A stretch of DNA of 34,142 nucleotides from an uncultured Lachnospiraceae bacterium (GCA_910587935.1 CAJUNP010000029.1:1-34142); one strand, 5' to 3'; shown: positions 15,649 to 24,079, numbered from the stretch's first letter. Translations and numbers: made by a program. The notes: generated by a model from the sequence alone, not told the origin.

Positions 15649-15677
15649 ATTTTACACTATATATGCCGTCTGTGCAA
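15649..15677 (-). promoter_or_regulatory. Promoter of zapA
   Basis: On the minus strand TTGCAC (15672-15677), a 17-bp spacer and TAAAAT (15649-15654). It lies in the 138-nt gap between the ruvB stop and zapA and gives a leader of about 70 nt. Confidence 0.65.
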
Positions 15678-15709
15678 TAGCCAATACACAACATTTATTA
15701 TAAATCCTG

Positions 15710-16717
15710 TTAAAGCGATATCTCAAGACCAAAGTGCGCATAGGCCGCTTCCGTTACCACCCGTCCTCTGGGAGTACGGTTTATCAAACCGCATTTTATT
15801 AAAAACGGTTCATAAACATCTTCAATGGTTCCCGCGTCCTCTCCGGTTGCCGCCGCCAGTGTATCGAGTCCCACCGGGCCGCCCTTAAACTTCTGTATCA
15901 TAGTTAAAAGCAGATTGCGGTCTACGTGGTCCAAACCCAGTTTATCCACATCCATCAGATCCAGGGCGGTATCCGCAACCTCCCGCGTGATTTTTCCGTC
16001 ATACTGTACCTGCGCGAAATCCCGAACCCTTTTTAAAATTCGGTTGGCAAGGCGGGGCGTTCCCCGGCTTCTTCTGGCAAGCTCCACGGCTCCCGCTTCT
16101 TCAATGGGCACCTGCAAGATATTGGCGGAGTGCTTAATAATCTGTGTTAACTCTTCCACCGAATAAAATTCCAGACGATGAATCACACCGAAACGATCTC
16201 TTAAGGGCGCCGTTAACAGACCGGCTCTTGTAGTGGCTCCCACCAGAGTAAACTTCGGCAGTTCCAGACGGATTGAACGGGCGGAGGAACCCTTCCCGAT
16301 CATTATGTCAATGGCAAAATCCTCCATAGCGGGATACAATACTTCTTCCACCTGTCTGTTCAGACGGTGGATTTCATCCACAAATAAAAGATCGCCTTCC
16401 TGCAAATTATTTAAAATAGCAGCCATCTCACCCGGCTTTTCGATGGCGGGCCCGCTTGTCACCTTCAGATTCACGCCCATTTCATTTGCTATAATGCCGG
16501 CCAGAGTCGTTTTTCCAAGACCGGGCGGCCCGTAAAAAAGCACATGGTCCAACGCGTCGCTTCTCTGTCTTGCAGCTTCAATATATACTTTCAGATTCTT
16601 TTTTGCCTTTTCCTGTCCGATATAATCCTTCAGAAACTGCGGGCGCAAAGACCCTTCTATTTTACTGTCTTCTTCCGTAAAATTCGTTTCAATCATTCTG
16701 CGTGCCATAGCTGCCAA
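15710..16717 (-). CDS. ruvB: Holliday junction branch migration ATPase RuvB
   Basis: RuvB is the hexameric AAA+ motor that drives branch migration of Holliday junctions with RuvA. The 335-residue product is of normal length. It has the arch EGSLRPQFLKDYIGQEKAK, Walker A GPPGLGKTT near 64-72, Walker B LFVDEIHRL, sensor 1 VGATTRAGLL with the Arg finger loop APLRDRFG, and the C-terminal winged helix with GPVGLDTLAAA and RTPRGR. The start is taken as TTG 16715-16717, 6 nt after AAGGA; an ATG three codons later (16708) is 15 nt from that site. It follows ruvA by 9 nt and ends the long leu-ruv run. Confidence 0.97.
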   Translation of the reverse strand: MAAMARRMIETNFTEEDSKIEGSLRPQFLKDYIGQEKAKKNLKVYIEAARQRSDALDHVLFYGPPGLGKTTLAGIIANEMGVNLKVTSGPAIEKPGEMAAILNNLQEGDLLFVDEIHRLNRQVEEVLYPAMEDFAIDIMIGKGSSARSIRLELPKFTLVGATTRAGLLTAPLRDRFGVIHRLEFYSVEELTQIIKHSANILQVPIEEAGAVELARRSRGTPRLANRILKRVRDFAQVQYDGKITREVADTALDLMDVDKLGLDHVDRNLLLTMIQKFKGGPVGLDTLAAATGEDAGTIEDVYEPFLIKCGLINRTPRGRVVTEAAYAHFGLEISL

Positions 16718-16726
16718 CTCTTATCC

Positions 16727-17332
16727 TTAAAAAATGTTTTTTAATGCCGCCTTCAAAATTGCTTCGGAGTCCATTCCTTCAGCCCCCTCGACTCCATTGA
16801 CGGCTTTTAAAGCCTCCGCGGACGAATAACCCAAAGCGGTCAGCGCCTCCACGGCTTCCTTCTTCTGTGCATTTCCTGTTCCGGCAGGGCCCGCCGGAAT
16901 ATCCGCCGTTTCTTTCCTGAAAATGTCTTCCGTCTTGACTTTATCCTTCAATTCAAGAATCAAACGCTGCGCCGTTCTCGCCCCGACTCCCGGCGCCTTT
17001 GCAATTGCCTTTGCATCCCCCGAAAGAATGGCAAATCTCAGGGAATCGGCATCCATTACGGATAGAAGGGCAAGCGCCCCTTTCGGTCCGATTCCGCTTA
17101 CCGTTATGCATTTTTTAAACATTTCCAGATCATCTTTTTTCAAAAAGCCATAAAGCAGAAACGCATCTTCCCTCACATGGGTGTATGTATAAATCTTAAC
17201 TTCGCTGCCCACAGGCGGAAGATAACCCAGCACATTTCCCGCCACGTAAATGTTATAACCGATAAATCCGGCTTCCACAACCACGGAATCCTCTTTCACA
17301 TCCGCCAAAATGCCTCTTATATACGCAATCAT
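16727..17332 (-). CDS. ruvA: Holliday junction DNA helicase subunit RuvA
   Basis: RuvA forms the tetramer that holds the Holliday junction and loads RuvB. The 201-residue product has the N-terminal OB fold (MIAYIRGILADVKEDSVVVEAGFIGY), two helix-hairpin-helix motifs (ITVSGIGPKGALALL at about 75-90 and IAKAPGVGARTAQRLILELKDK near 110-130), and the C-terminal RuvB-binding domain (EAVEALTALGYSSAEALKAV), after a linker rich in Pro, Ala and Gly. The ATG overlaps the upstream HepI stop as ATGA, so ruvA is translationally coupled to it. Confidence 0.97.
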   Translation of the reverse strand: MIAYIRGILADVKEDSVVVEAGFIGYNIYVAGNVLGYLPPVGSEVKIYTYTHVREDAFLLYGFLKKDDLEMFKKCITVSGIGPKGALALLSVMDADSLRFAILSGDAKAIAKAPGVGARTAQRLILELKDKVKTEDIFRKETADIPAGPAGTGNAQKKEAVEALTALGYSSAEALKAVNGVEGAEGMDSEAILKAALKNIF

Positions 17333-17826
17333 ACACGATTCCTCTCTATTCTGTTCAGATACGGCTGAAGAACTACCGCCAGAAAACCGATCAGCCAGCC
17401 TGTCAGAATTCCCGCCAGCAGCAGATACGGAATATAGAAAAAAACGCCGACTGTCTTTACCACGAACGCCGCAATCAAAATCTGTCCCAGATTATGAAAA
17501 ACGCCGCCCGTGACGCTGACCCCTTTAACGGTAAATGAATTTGTTTTCTTCGCCAGCCACATAAAAAAGAAGCTTAACATTCCTCCCGCCAGACTGTAAC
17601 AAATCGAATATAGATTTCCGAACAGAAAACCGGCCAGAAAAATCCTCGTTATATTCAGTCCCAGGGCTTCCTTTGTCCCTCCATAATAAAGACACAGCAC
17701 AACAGCCAGATTGGCAAGTCCCAGTTTAATTCCCGGAATTCCAAATCCAAAGGGAATTAAGGATTCCACATAGGAAAGAAGTAAAGTAAAAGCCAGAAGA
17801 AGGCCCATATTAATTGTTTTTTTCAT
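17329..17826 (-). CDS. Gx transporter / HepI family membrane protein (heptaprenyl diphosphate synthase component I-like)
   Basis: This family (PF07456) is named for a heptaprenyl diphosphate synthase component but consists of integral membrane proteins resembling small-molecule transporters; its real substrate is not established. The 165-residue product has about five or six hydrophobic segments and the hallmark stretch GFGIPGIKLGLANLAVVLCLYY near 27-48, with RIFLAGFLFGN and GGVFHNLGQI further on. The start is ATG 17824-17826, 14 nt after the NusG_II stop; an in-frame TTG six codons earlier overlaps that gene. It sits directly behind a NusG_II protein, a pairing seen near flavinylation and quinone gene sets in Clostridia. 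Confidence 0.88.
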   Translation of the reverse strand: MKKTINMGLLLAFTLLLSYVESLIPFGFGIPGIKLGLANLAVVLCLYYGGTKEALGLNITRIFLAGFLFGNLYSICYSLAGGMLSFFFMWLAKKTNSFTVKGVSVTGGVFHNLGQILIAAFVVKTVGVFFYIPYLLLAGILTGWLIGFLAVVLQPYLNRIERNRV

Positions 17827-17840
17827 TCCGCTTCTCCCGC

Positions 17841-18221
17841 TCAATATGCAACCGCGTCAGTTTCTCCTCCCAACGCCCCCGTAACGGTTACGGCAAGCCT
17901 GTGCGGAAGACAAATCAGACTTTCCCCTTCTCTTGAAATGGCTTTTTGTTTCCTGCAAAGGCCGTCCGGACAGTCCGCTTCTTCAATCCAGGCTTTTCCC
18001 TCTCCGATTATCAGGAGATTATAGCCGTTTTCACTGATCATGGGAATTCGGGCTTCCTTCCGGAGAGAATAGCTTCCCTTCTCTTCTCCGTCCAGCGTCA
18101 CAACCACGAAAGCGCCTTCCCGTGCTCCCGCCGTATTCTGCCAGATTAAAAGCAACAGCGTGACGGCAAACAGTCCGGTAATCAGAAGCCTGTCGTTACG
18201 TTTAACTTTTTTCTGCTTCAT
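17841..18221 (-). CDS. NusG domain II-containing exported protein
   Basis: The 126-residue product has an N-terminal membrane anchor or signal (LLITGLFAVTLLLLIW, about 12-27) and an extracytoplasmic NusG domain II (PF07009). The family cysteine pattern is present: CPDGLC near 83-88 and CLPHRL near 104-109. Stand-alone NusG_II proteins are not transcription factors; their function is unknown, and the Cys motif hints at redox or metal chemistry outside the cell. The ATG (18219-18221) overlaps the MATE gene stop as ATGA with GGAAGGA just upstream. The frame stays open for 84 codons further, but that lies inside the MATE gene and is rejected. Confidence 0.88.
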   Translation of the reverse strand: MKQKKVKRNDRLLITGLFAVTLLLLIWQNTAGAREGAFVVVTLDGEEKGSYSLRKEARIPMISENGYNLLIIGEGKAWIEEADCPDGLCRKQKAISREGESLICLPHRLAVTVTGALGGETDAVAY

Positions 18222-19597
18222 AAGTCCTTCCCTGCCTCTAAAGCCAGCACTTTTTTTCTGACTGCCAGAAAACACAGCAGATGCGCCGCAAAGGTAATTG
18301 TCCAGGTTACGGGATAGGACAGATACAACACGAAAAGCGATCTGTTCGCCGCAAATATTGTAAACACCCATAAAACCCGCAGACCGCATGCCCCCGTTAA
18401 GGATACGACCATCGGCATAACCGCATACCCCATCCCCCGCAGGACGCCTACCATTACATCCATTAAGCCGCACAGAAAATAAGTCGTGCAGATGACGGAC
18501 AGACGCACCATGCCGTATTGAATTACATCCACGTCAGAGGAATACATACCTAAAAGATATTTTCCGAAAAAGCTGGCTCCGTTTCCCAGAACCAGGCCGA
18601 CAATCGTGACCATACCCAGACATATGCCCATGATTTTATATACGCGTCCGTATTTTCTGGCTCCTATATTCTGGCCTGCAAAGCTTAAAGCCGTCTGATG
18701 CAGCGCGTTCATTGCCGTATAAACAAATCCTTCTATATTGGCCGCCGCCGTATTGCCCGCCATGGCCACCGAACCGAAGGAATTGACGGAGGACTGTATC
18801 AGGACATTGGAAATGGAAAAAACAGACCCCTGCAGTCCGGCCGGAATCCCGATTTTCATGATTTTTAAAAACTTATCCGGGTAAAACCGCAGCCTGCTCC
18901 ATTCCAGCCTGTAACTGCCCTCGGACCGCATCAGGCAGCGGATAATCAGCGCCGCCGAAATAACCTGGGAAATCACCGTGGCAAGAGCCACTCCCGCCAC
19001 GCCCATATGGAAATAAATAACAAAAATAAGGTTTAAAATCACGTTGACAACACCGGCCGCCGTCAGATAATACAGAGGCCTTTTCGTATCCCCTATGGCC
19101 CGCAAAATGGAACTTCCGTAATTATAGAGAAGCATCACCGGCATCCCCGCGAAATAAATTCTCATATATAAAACGGAATAATCAAGAACATCCTCCGGAG
19201 TTCCCATCATGGCAAGCAAAGGACGGGAAAGGAAAAAACCGATTACGGCAAGCAAAAGGCCGCCGGCCGCCGCTGTCAGGACCGCCGTATGAACCGTTTC
19301 TCCGATCTCCCGCTCCTGATTTCCGCCGTAAAATCTTGCTACCAGTACATTGGCGCCTACGGACAATCCCATAAACAGATTTACCAGAAGATTAATCAAA
19401 GAACTGGTGGCGCCCACAGCCGCTAACGCATGGTTTCCGGCAAAACGTCCCACAACGACAATGTCCGCCGCGTTAAACAGCAGCTGTAAAATTCCGGAGA
19501 GCATAAGCGGCACCGCAAATACCACAAGTTTTCCTGTCAGCGGCCCGCTGCACATGTCTATCTCATACTTTTTGGATCTGCTATGATTCCTTAACAT
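18218..19597 (-). CDS. MATE family efflux transporter
   Basis: MATE proteins export drugs, metabolites or other cationic compounds using a Na+ or H+ gradient. The 459-residue product has about 12 hydrophobic helices in two related halves. The first begins with the typical DMCSGPLTGKLVVFAVPLM, and VVVGRFAGNHALAAVGATSS in helix 2 plus the matching TAAANIEGFVYTAMNALHQ segment in the second half are family marks. The substrate cannot be predicted. The ATG lies 13 nt after the leuD stop with AAGG upstream, and the gene overlaps the NusG_II gene, so it is co-transcribed with both. Confidence 0.93.
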   Translation of the reverse strand: MLRNHSRSKKYEIDMCSGPLTGKLVVFAVPLMLSGILQLLFNAADIVVVGRFAGNHALAAVGATSSLINLLVNLFMGLSVGANVLVARFYGGNQEREIGETVHTAVLTAAAGGLLLAVIGFFLSRPLLAMMGTPEDVLDYSVLYMRIYFAGMPVMLLYNYGSSILRAIGDTKRPLYYLTAAGVVNVILNLIFVIYFHMGVAGVALATVISQVISAALIIRCLMRSEGSYRLEWSRLRFYPDKFLKIMKIGIPAGLQGSVFSISNVLIQSSVNSFGSVAMAGNTAAANIEGFVYTAMNALHQTALSFAGQNIGARKYGRVYKIMGICLGMVTIVGLVLGNGASFFGKYLLGMYSSDVDVIQYGMVRLSVICTTYFLCGLMDVMVGVLRGMGYAVMPMVVSLTGACGLRVLWVFTIFAANRSLFVLYLSYPVTWTITFAAHLLCFLAVRKKVLALEAGKDL

Positions 19598-19610
19598 GAC
19601 TTACGCCTTC

Positions 19611-20096
19611 TTACTTATTGTTAATATAATTTACAAGACCTTCCGCCCGGATAATTCTCTGCATAAATTCGGGAAAAGCCTGTCCCTGATACGTAATTCC
19701 CTTCGTTACATTGGTAATCAGGCCGGAATCAAAATCCACTTCCACTTCATCTCCGGCTTCGATTCCTTTTGCCGCTTCGGCACACTCCACGATGGGCAGC
19801 CCGATATTAATGGAATTCCGGTAAAAAATACGCGCAAAGGTCTCCGCGATCACGCATCCGACTCCCGCCGCCTTAATTGCAATCGGCGCATGCTCTCTGG
19901 ATGAGCCGCATCCGAAATTTTTATCGGCAACGATAATGTCCCCTTTTTTCACCTTTTTTATAAATTCCGCATCCAAATCCTCCATACAGTGGGAAGCAAG
20001 CTCCGCCGGTTCCGAAGAATTCAGATACCTTGCCGGAATTATTACGTCCGTATCCACGTTATCTCCATATTTAAAAACAGTTCCATGCGCTTTCAT
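19611..20096 (-). CDS. leuD: 3-isopropylmalate dehydratase small subunit
   Basis: LeuD forms the swivel domain of isopropylmalate isomerase, which converts 2-isopropylmalate to 3-isopropylmalate in leucine synthesis. The 161-residue product is the short form that pairs with the 420-residue LeuC. It shows the start GTVFKYGDNVDTDVIIPARYL, the active-site loop NFGCGSSREHAPIAIKAAG, and FARIFYRNSINIGLP. The start is ATG 20094-20096 with GGGAGGA upstream; an ATG six codons earlier would place the ribosome site inside the gene. It follows leuC by 49 nt. Confidence 0.96.
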   Translation of the reverse strand: MKAHGTVFKYGDNVDTDVIIPARYLNSSEPAELASHCMEDLDAEFIKKVKKGDIIVADKNFGCGSSREHAPIAIKAAGVGCVIAETFARIFYRNSINIGLPIVECAEAAKGIEAGDEVEVDFDSGLITNVTKGITYQGQAFPEFMQRIIRAEGLVNYINNK

Positions 20097-20145
20097 AAAA
20101 GTCCTCCCTATCATTTCATTATTTTCATCTATTCATTAACGTTCC

Positions 20146-21408
20146 TTAAAGCCGGCAGGGACAGGAAATCTTTCCGGTCACGGCGCTTGCTGCCGCTACC
20201 GCCGGGCTGGCCAGATAAATCTCCGATTTAACGTGTCCCATACGCCCCACAAAATTCCGGTTTGTGGTGGAAACGCACCGTTCCCCTTCCGCAAGAATCC
20301 CCATATATCCGCCCAGACACGGTCCGCAGGTAGGCGTACTTACCACGGCCCCTGCCTGCAGGAAAATTTTAAGAAGTCCTTCTTCCATTGCCTGCATATA
20401 GATAGCCTGGGTAGCCGGAATAATAATGCAGCGCATCCCCTTTGCCACATGGCGGTCCTTTAACACCCTGGCGGCCGTTCTTAAGTCGTCAAGACGACCG
20501 TTGGTACAGGACCCGATCACCACCTGGTCGATCCGGATATCCTCCGTAATTTCATCGATCGTTTTTGTATTCTCCGGCAGATGCGGAAATGCCACGGTAG
20601 GCCTTAAAGCGCTTAAGTCAATCGTATATTCTTCGTCATAGACGGCGTCCGCATCGGCTTCATAAACCTTGAATTCACGCGCGGAATGTTCTTTCATATA
20701 AGCGGCGGCAAGTTCGTCCACCGGAAAAATACCGTTTTTGCCGCCGGCTTCGATCGCCATATTCGCAATGGTAAAACGGTCGTCCATGGTAAGATTTTTA
20801 ATACCCTCGCCAACAAATTCCATGGATTTGTAAAGTGCGCCGTCTACTCCGATCATACCGATAATATGTAAAATCACGTCTTTTCCGCTGACCCATTCGG
20901 AGGGTTTGCCGACCAGATTAAACCGGATCGCCGAAGGAACCTTAAACCATGCCTTCCCCGTAGCCATGCCGGCCGCCATATCCGTACTGCCCACGCCGGT
21001 GGAAAAAGCGCCCAGCGCTCCGTAAGTACAGGTATGGGAATCCGCGCCGATAATTACGTCTCCGGCAACCGTCAGTCCTTTTTCCGGAAGAAGGGCATGT
21101 TCAATTCCCATCTCACCCACTTCAAAATAGTTCGTAATCTCGTTCCGGTAAGCAAACTCACGTACGCATTTGCAGTGCTCTGCGGATTTAATGTCTTTAT
21201 TCGGTACAAAATGATCCGGTACCAGCGCAATTTTATCTTTGTCAAAAACGCCTGAAACCTTCATTTTATCCATCTCTTTAATGGCTACGGGACTGGTAAT
21301 GTCATTTCCCAGCACCAGATCCAAATCGGCCTCAATAAGCTGCCCTGCTTCTACACTCTCAAGGCCGGCATGCGCCGCCAGTATTTTCTGTGTCATTGTC
21401 ATTCCCAT
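20146..21408 (-). CDS. leuC: 3-isopropylmalate dehydratase large subunit
   Basis: LeuC is the iron-sulfur (aconitase-type) subunit of isopropylmalate isomerase. The product is 420 residues, the shorter Firmicute/archaeal type rather than the 466-residue E. coli type. GADSHTCTYGALGAFSTGVGSTD near 110-130, VIGSCTNGR near 290, and CGPCLGG near 350 provide the three Cys of the 4Fe-4S cluster. The C-terminus RNFVGRMGHVKSEIYLASPAVAAASA is standard. The start is ATG 21406-21408 with GAGGAG upstream; a frame extension of 65 codons runs through the promoter region and is rejected. leuA and leuB are not in the window. Confidence 0.96.
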   Translation of the reverse strand: MGMTMTQKILAAHAGLESVEAGQLIEADLDLVLGNDITSPVAIKEMDKMKVSGVFDKDKIALVPDHFVPNKDIKSAEHCKCVREFAYRNEITNYFEVGEMGIEHALLPEKGLTVAGDVIIGADSHTCTYGALGAFSTGVGSTDMAAGMATGKAWFKVPSAIRFNLVGKPSEWVSGKDVILHIIGMIGVDGALYKSMEFVGEGIKNLTMDDRFTIANMAIEAGGKNGIFPVDELAAAYMKEHSAREFKVYEADADAVYDEEYTIDLSALRPTVAFPHLPENTKTIDEITEDIRIDQVVIGSCTNGRLDDLRTAARVLKDRHVAKGMRCIIIPATQAIYMQAMEEGLLKIFLQAGAVVSTPTCGPCLGGYMGILAEGERCVSTTNRNFVGRMGHVKSEIYLASPAVAAASAVTGKISCPCRL

Positions 21409-21454
21409 GAAATTCTCCTCCTGCTCCTTCTTCTCACTTTTGCATTTTGAATCT

Positions 21455-21483
21455 ATTGTACCACAGATTCTATCATTGTGAAA
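21455..21483 (-). promoter_or_regulatory. Promoter of the leuCD-ruvAB run
   Basis: On the minus strand TTTCAC (21478-21483), a 17-bp spacer and TACAAT (21455-21460). The leader to the leuC ATG is only about 40 nt, too short for a T-box or attenuator. Confidence 0.55.
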
Positions 21484-21521
21484 CAATGCTTTTTCCCTCT
21501 GGTAAATTTTTTCTTTTGTGT

Positions 21522-21527
21522 TATAAT
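21522..21527 (+). promoter_or_regulatory. -10 element of the chemoreceptor promoter
   Basis: TATAAT lies 61 nt before the chemoreceptor ATG, preceded by a T-rich spacer. No good -35 is present at 16-18 bp, so an activator or another sigma factor may be involved. Confidence 0.45.
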
Positions 21528-21531
21528 ACAT

Positions 21532-21551
21532 ATTGCTCTGTTCAGAGCAAT
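21532..21551. repeat. Near-perfect palindrome in the chemoreceptor leader, candidate operator
   Basis: ATTGCTCTG and CAGAGCAAT are exact reverse complements separated by TT. The palindrome begins 4 nt after the -10 element, covering the expected transcription start, and lies between the divergent leuC and chemoreceptor promoters. It suits a dimeric repressor site or a 5' mRNA hairpin; no U-tract follows, so it is not a terminator. Confidence 0.55.
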
Positions 21552-21588
21552 ATCCCACATTAAAAAATAATATAAGGAGAGTCTGACT

Positions 21589-23553
21589 ATGAAGAAATTT
21601 CATAATCTAAAGCAGAAAATTATTTTCTATGTAATGACAGTCGCTGTTTTAACGACTGTCCTGATTACTGCCATCATGTCCGTGGGCAGCGTCCGTTCCA
21701 CCAATTCGATCATGTTGGAAAATATGCGGGTTACCGCACGAATTGCCTCGCAGAATATCAGTTCCAATCTGCATCTGCTGACGGAACGTATATGTAATCT
21801 TTCCTCGGAAAAAATATTTACGGATCTTTCCGGTAATTCCGCCGATAAACAGGCCCGCCTGGACGCCGTAAAACTGCAGATTGAATTTGTCTGGCTGTCA
21901 GCCTATGATTTGCAGGGTGAAAAACTCTTCGGCGACGAAACCGCGCCTGCTTCCATCGCAGACACCGCTCTTTTTAACCATTTGTCACAGACGGGTTATA
22001 CCGCAATCGGCGATCCTTTTTATGACGACGGCCTGTTCCAGCTTTGTGTCGGCTCCCCACTGACGTCGGACGGCGAGGTGGCCGGTTATTTAATCGGAAG
22101 CTATAAATATGATCTTTTAAACGATGTTCTAAGCATGCTGGTCCTTGGCAAAAACGGGGGCGCATACATTATCAATCCGGATGGGATGATTATAGGCGAC
22201 CGCAATTTAGAAAATATGCGGGAATCCAAAAACGTATACGGGCAGGATTCTTCCATACAAAACAAATCTATCTATGACCGGATCCTCGCATTTCAGACCG
22301 GTTCTGCAATCATGAAGCTGAACAGCCAAAAGCAGTACGCCGGTTACGCTCCCATTCCCGGAACCAACTGGGCCCTGCTGATTTATGCCCCGCAGGTTCA
22401 GTTTATGGGGCCCGTCCTTTCGACGCTGGTACTGTCGATATTGTTATCCGCTGTCCTTCTGCTTTTGGCGGCGCTTGTTATCGTTCCCGTATCCCATCGG
22501 ATATCCGCGTCTCTCTCTTCTGCCACCAGACGTCTGCAGGCGCTGGCGGACGGTAATCTGACAGAAGAAGTGGTACCCGCGGTTACCCGTGACGAAACAC
22601 AGCTTTTAACGGAAGCTCTTGCCAAAACAATCGGCAGTCTGAACGAATACATACAAAATATTCAAACCAGCCTGGGAGCCTTGTCCTCCGGCGATTATAC
22701 GATCCGGATTCCGGAGAACTTTTCCGGTGATTTTTGTTCCATCCGCGATTCCCTATGCAACATTACGGATTCCCTGAACAGAACAATGGAAAAAATGAAT
22801 CAGGCTTCCGCCGAAGCAAATCACAACTCCACAGAGGTGTCCGATTATGCCGGAAAGCTGTTCGACGGTTCCAAAAACCAAACCCTTCTTTTAGGCGAAT
22901 TGGAAGAAAGCATGGAAGATATTACGGCCTCCATCGAACAGAACAAAGTTAACGCCGAAAAAATCCAGCAATGCTCTGCAAGCGCCAATGAAAAAACAAT
23001 GCTTGGCGACAGTAATATGCAAAGTATGCTGGATACTATGGATCAGATTCATGCCGCAGTTAACGAGATTTCCCAGATCAGTCTGTTAATTGAGAATATT
23101 TCCAAGCAGACTAATCTGTTGTCCCTGAACGCTTCCATCGAAGCGTCCAGAGCCGGTGAAAGCGGACGCGGTTTTGCCGTGGTAGCCGATGAAATAAGAC
23201 AGCTTTCCGACCAGACGGCAAACGCCCTGAAGCAAACCGGCGAAATTATCAAGCATGCCGCCGATATAATCGGAAAGGGCCTGGAAACGGCAAATCAAAC
23301 GGCAGTTGCCTTTCAGGAGATTCAAAATGTTACCGAACAATACCGGCTTATATCCGATCAGCTGTCCGCTACCGTTTTAGAGCAGACTACTGCCGTAACC
23401 AATGTAAACAGGCAATTAGAGTCTCTTAAAAATATTGCGGAAGAAAACAGTACACTCGCTGAAGAAACGAATAAAATGGCTGCCGATTCCCTTGCACAGT
23501 CAAACAGTCTGAAGGAATATGTAGCGCAGGTAAAAATCAGAGAAAACCGGTAG
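21589..23553 (+). CDS. Methyl-accepting chemotaxis protein with dCache-like sensor
   Basis: This is a membrane chemoreceptor that signals to CheA/CheW. The 654-residue product has a first membrane helix (about 11-32), an extracellular dCache/PDC-like sensor (about 35-270, with YIINPDGMIIGDRN and a WALLIYAP end), a second helix (about 274-300), a HAMP region with RRLQALADGNLTEEV, and a long signalling helix pair. The hairpin tip NASIEASRAGESGRGFAVVADEIRQL (about 514-539) is well conserved. No C-terminal CheR-docking pentapeptide is seen. The start ATG has AAGGAGAG upstream. A lipoprotein gene follows after 10 nt and is surely co-transcribed. The ligand is unknown. Confidence 0.94.
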   Translation: MKKFHNLKQKIIFYVMTVAVLTTVLITAIMSVGSVRSTNSIMLENMRVTARIASQNISSNLHLLTERICNLSSEKIFTDLSGNSADKQARLDAVKLQIEFVWLSAYDLQGEKLFGDETAPASIADTALFNHLSQTGYTAIGDPFYDDGLFQLCVGSPLTSDGEVAGYLIGSYKYDLLNDVLSMLVLGKNGGAYIINPDGMIIGDRNLENMRESKNVYGQDSSIQNKSIYDRILAFQTGSAIMKLNSQKQYAGYAPIPGTNWALLIYAPQVQFMGPVLSTLVLSILLSAVLLLLAALVIVPVSHRISASLSSATRRLQALADGNLTEEVVPAVTRDETQLLTEALAKTIGSLNEYIQNIQTSLGALSSGDYTIRIPENFSGDFCSIRDSLCNITDSLNRTMEKMNQASAEANHNSTEVSDYAGKLFDGSKNQTLLLGELEESMEDITASIEQNKVNAEKIQQCSASANEKTMLGDSNMQSMLDTMDQIHAAVNEISQISLLIENISKQTNLLSLNASIEASRAGESGRGFAVVADEIRQLSDQTANALKQTGEIIKHAADIIGKGLETANQTAVAFQEIQNVTEQYRLISDQLSATVLEQTTAVTNVNRQLESLKNIAEENSTLAEETNKMAADSLAQSNSLKEYVAQVKIRENR

Positions 23554-23563
23554 GAGGATGCAC

Positions 23564-23992
23564 ATGAAAAAATATTTAATTATAACTCTGTTTTGTATGG
23601 CCCTTCTGTTATGCGGATGCGGCGATTCTTCAAAGCTTAAGGACGGCTTCTACACGGCCGAAATGGCGGAATATTCCCACGGATGGAAAGAATATCTTTG
23701 TATTATGGTAAAAAACGACACGATCATATACGCAGAATACAATGCAAAAAATCCCAGCGGCTATATTAAATCCTGGGATAACTCTTATATGCAGAATATG
23801 CTTACCGTAACCGGAACTTATCCAAACGAATATACAAGAAACTACGTATCCCAACTGCTTGCATCCCAAACGCCGGGAGCTCTTGACGCGATCAGCGGCG
23901 CCAGCAGTTCCTCAGAAACTTTCAAAAAATTGTCCATAGCCGTAATCGGCCAGGCCGTTAAAGGGGATTCTGCAACAGTTATTGTTGAATAA
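23564..23992 (+). CDS. FMN-binding-domain-like lipoprotein
   Basis: The 142-residue product has a lipoprotein signal peptide with lipobox LCGC (modified Cys19) and a mature domain resembling FMN_bind (PF04205, as in RnfG/NqrC and PplA). It starts LKDGFYTAEMAEYSHGWKEY, has a strand pair at KNDTIIYAEYNA, and ends with DAISGASSSSETF. In this family FMN is linked to the last Thr of an SGATxT motif by ApbE; here the motif reads SGASSS (111-116), with Ser at that position. It may be flavinylated on Ser, bind something else, or not bind flavin. The start is ATG 23564; an ATG at 23558 touches the AGGAGG site. It probably works outside the membrane with the chemoreceptor. Confidence 0.72.
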   Translation: MKKYLIITLFCMALLLCGCGDSSKLKDGFYTAEMAEYSHGWKEYLCIMVKNDTIIYAEYNAKNPSGYIKSWDNSYMQNMLTVTGTYPNEYTRNYVSQLLASQTPGALDAISGASSSSETFKKLSIAVIGQAVKGDSATVIVE

Positions 23993-24017
23993 AAAAAGAT
24001 ACATTTTATTGTATGGC

Positions 24018-24062
24018 AAAAGCAGGAGTTGTCTGTAAATAACAGTACATCTCCTGCTTTTT
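24018..24062. terminator. Bidirectional terminator between convergent units
   Basis: AAAAGCAGGAG (24018-24028) pairs with CTCCTGCTTTT (24051-24061), with an inner CTGT/ACAG pairing and A/T tracts on both sides. It serves the chemoreceptor-lipoprotein unit and the convergent histidine kinase gene, which stops at 24080. Confidence 0.85.
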
Positions 24063-24079
24063 CCTAAAATACCGTTGCC

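Noticed and set aside
18222..18473. 84-codon N-terminal extension of the NusG_II protein
   Set aside because: It lies inside the MATE gene; the ATG at 18221 starts a clear signal/anchor segment.
21409..21603. 65-codon N-terminal extension of LeuC
   Set aside because: It runs through both divergent promoters and has no similarity to LeuC; GAGGAG precedes the ATG at 21408.
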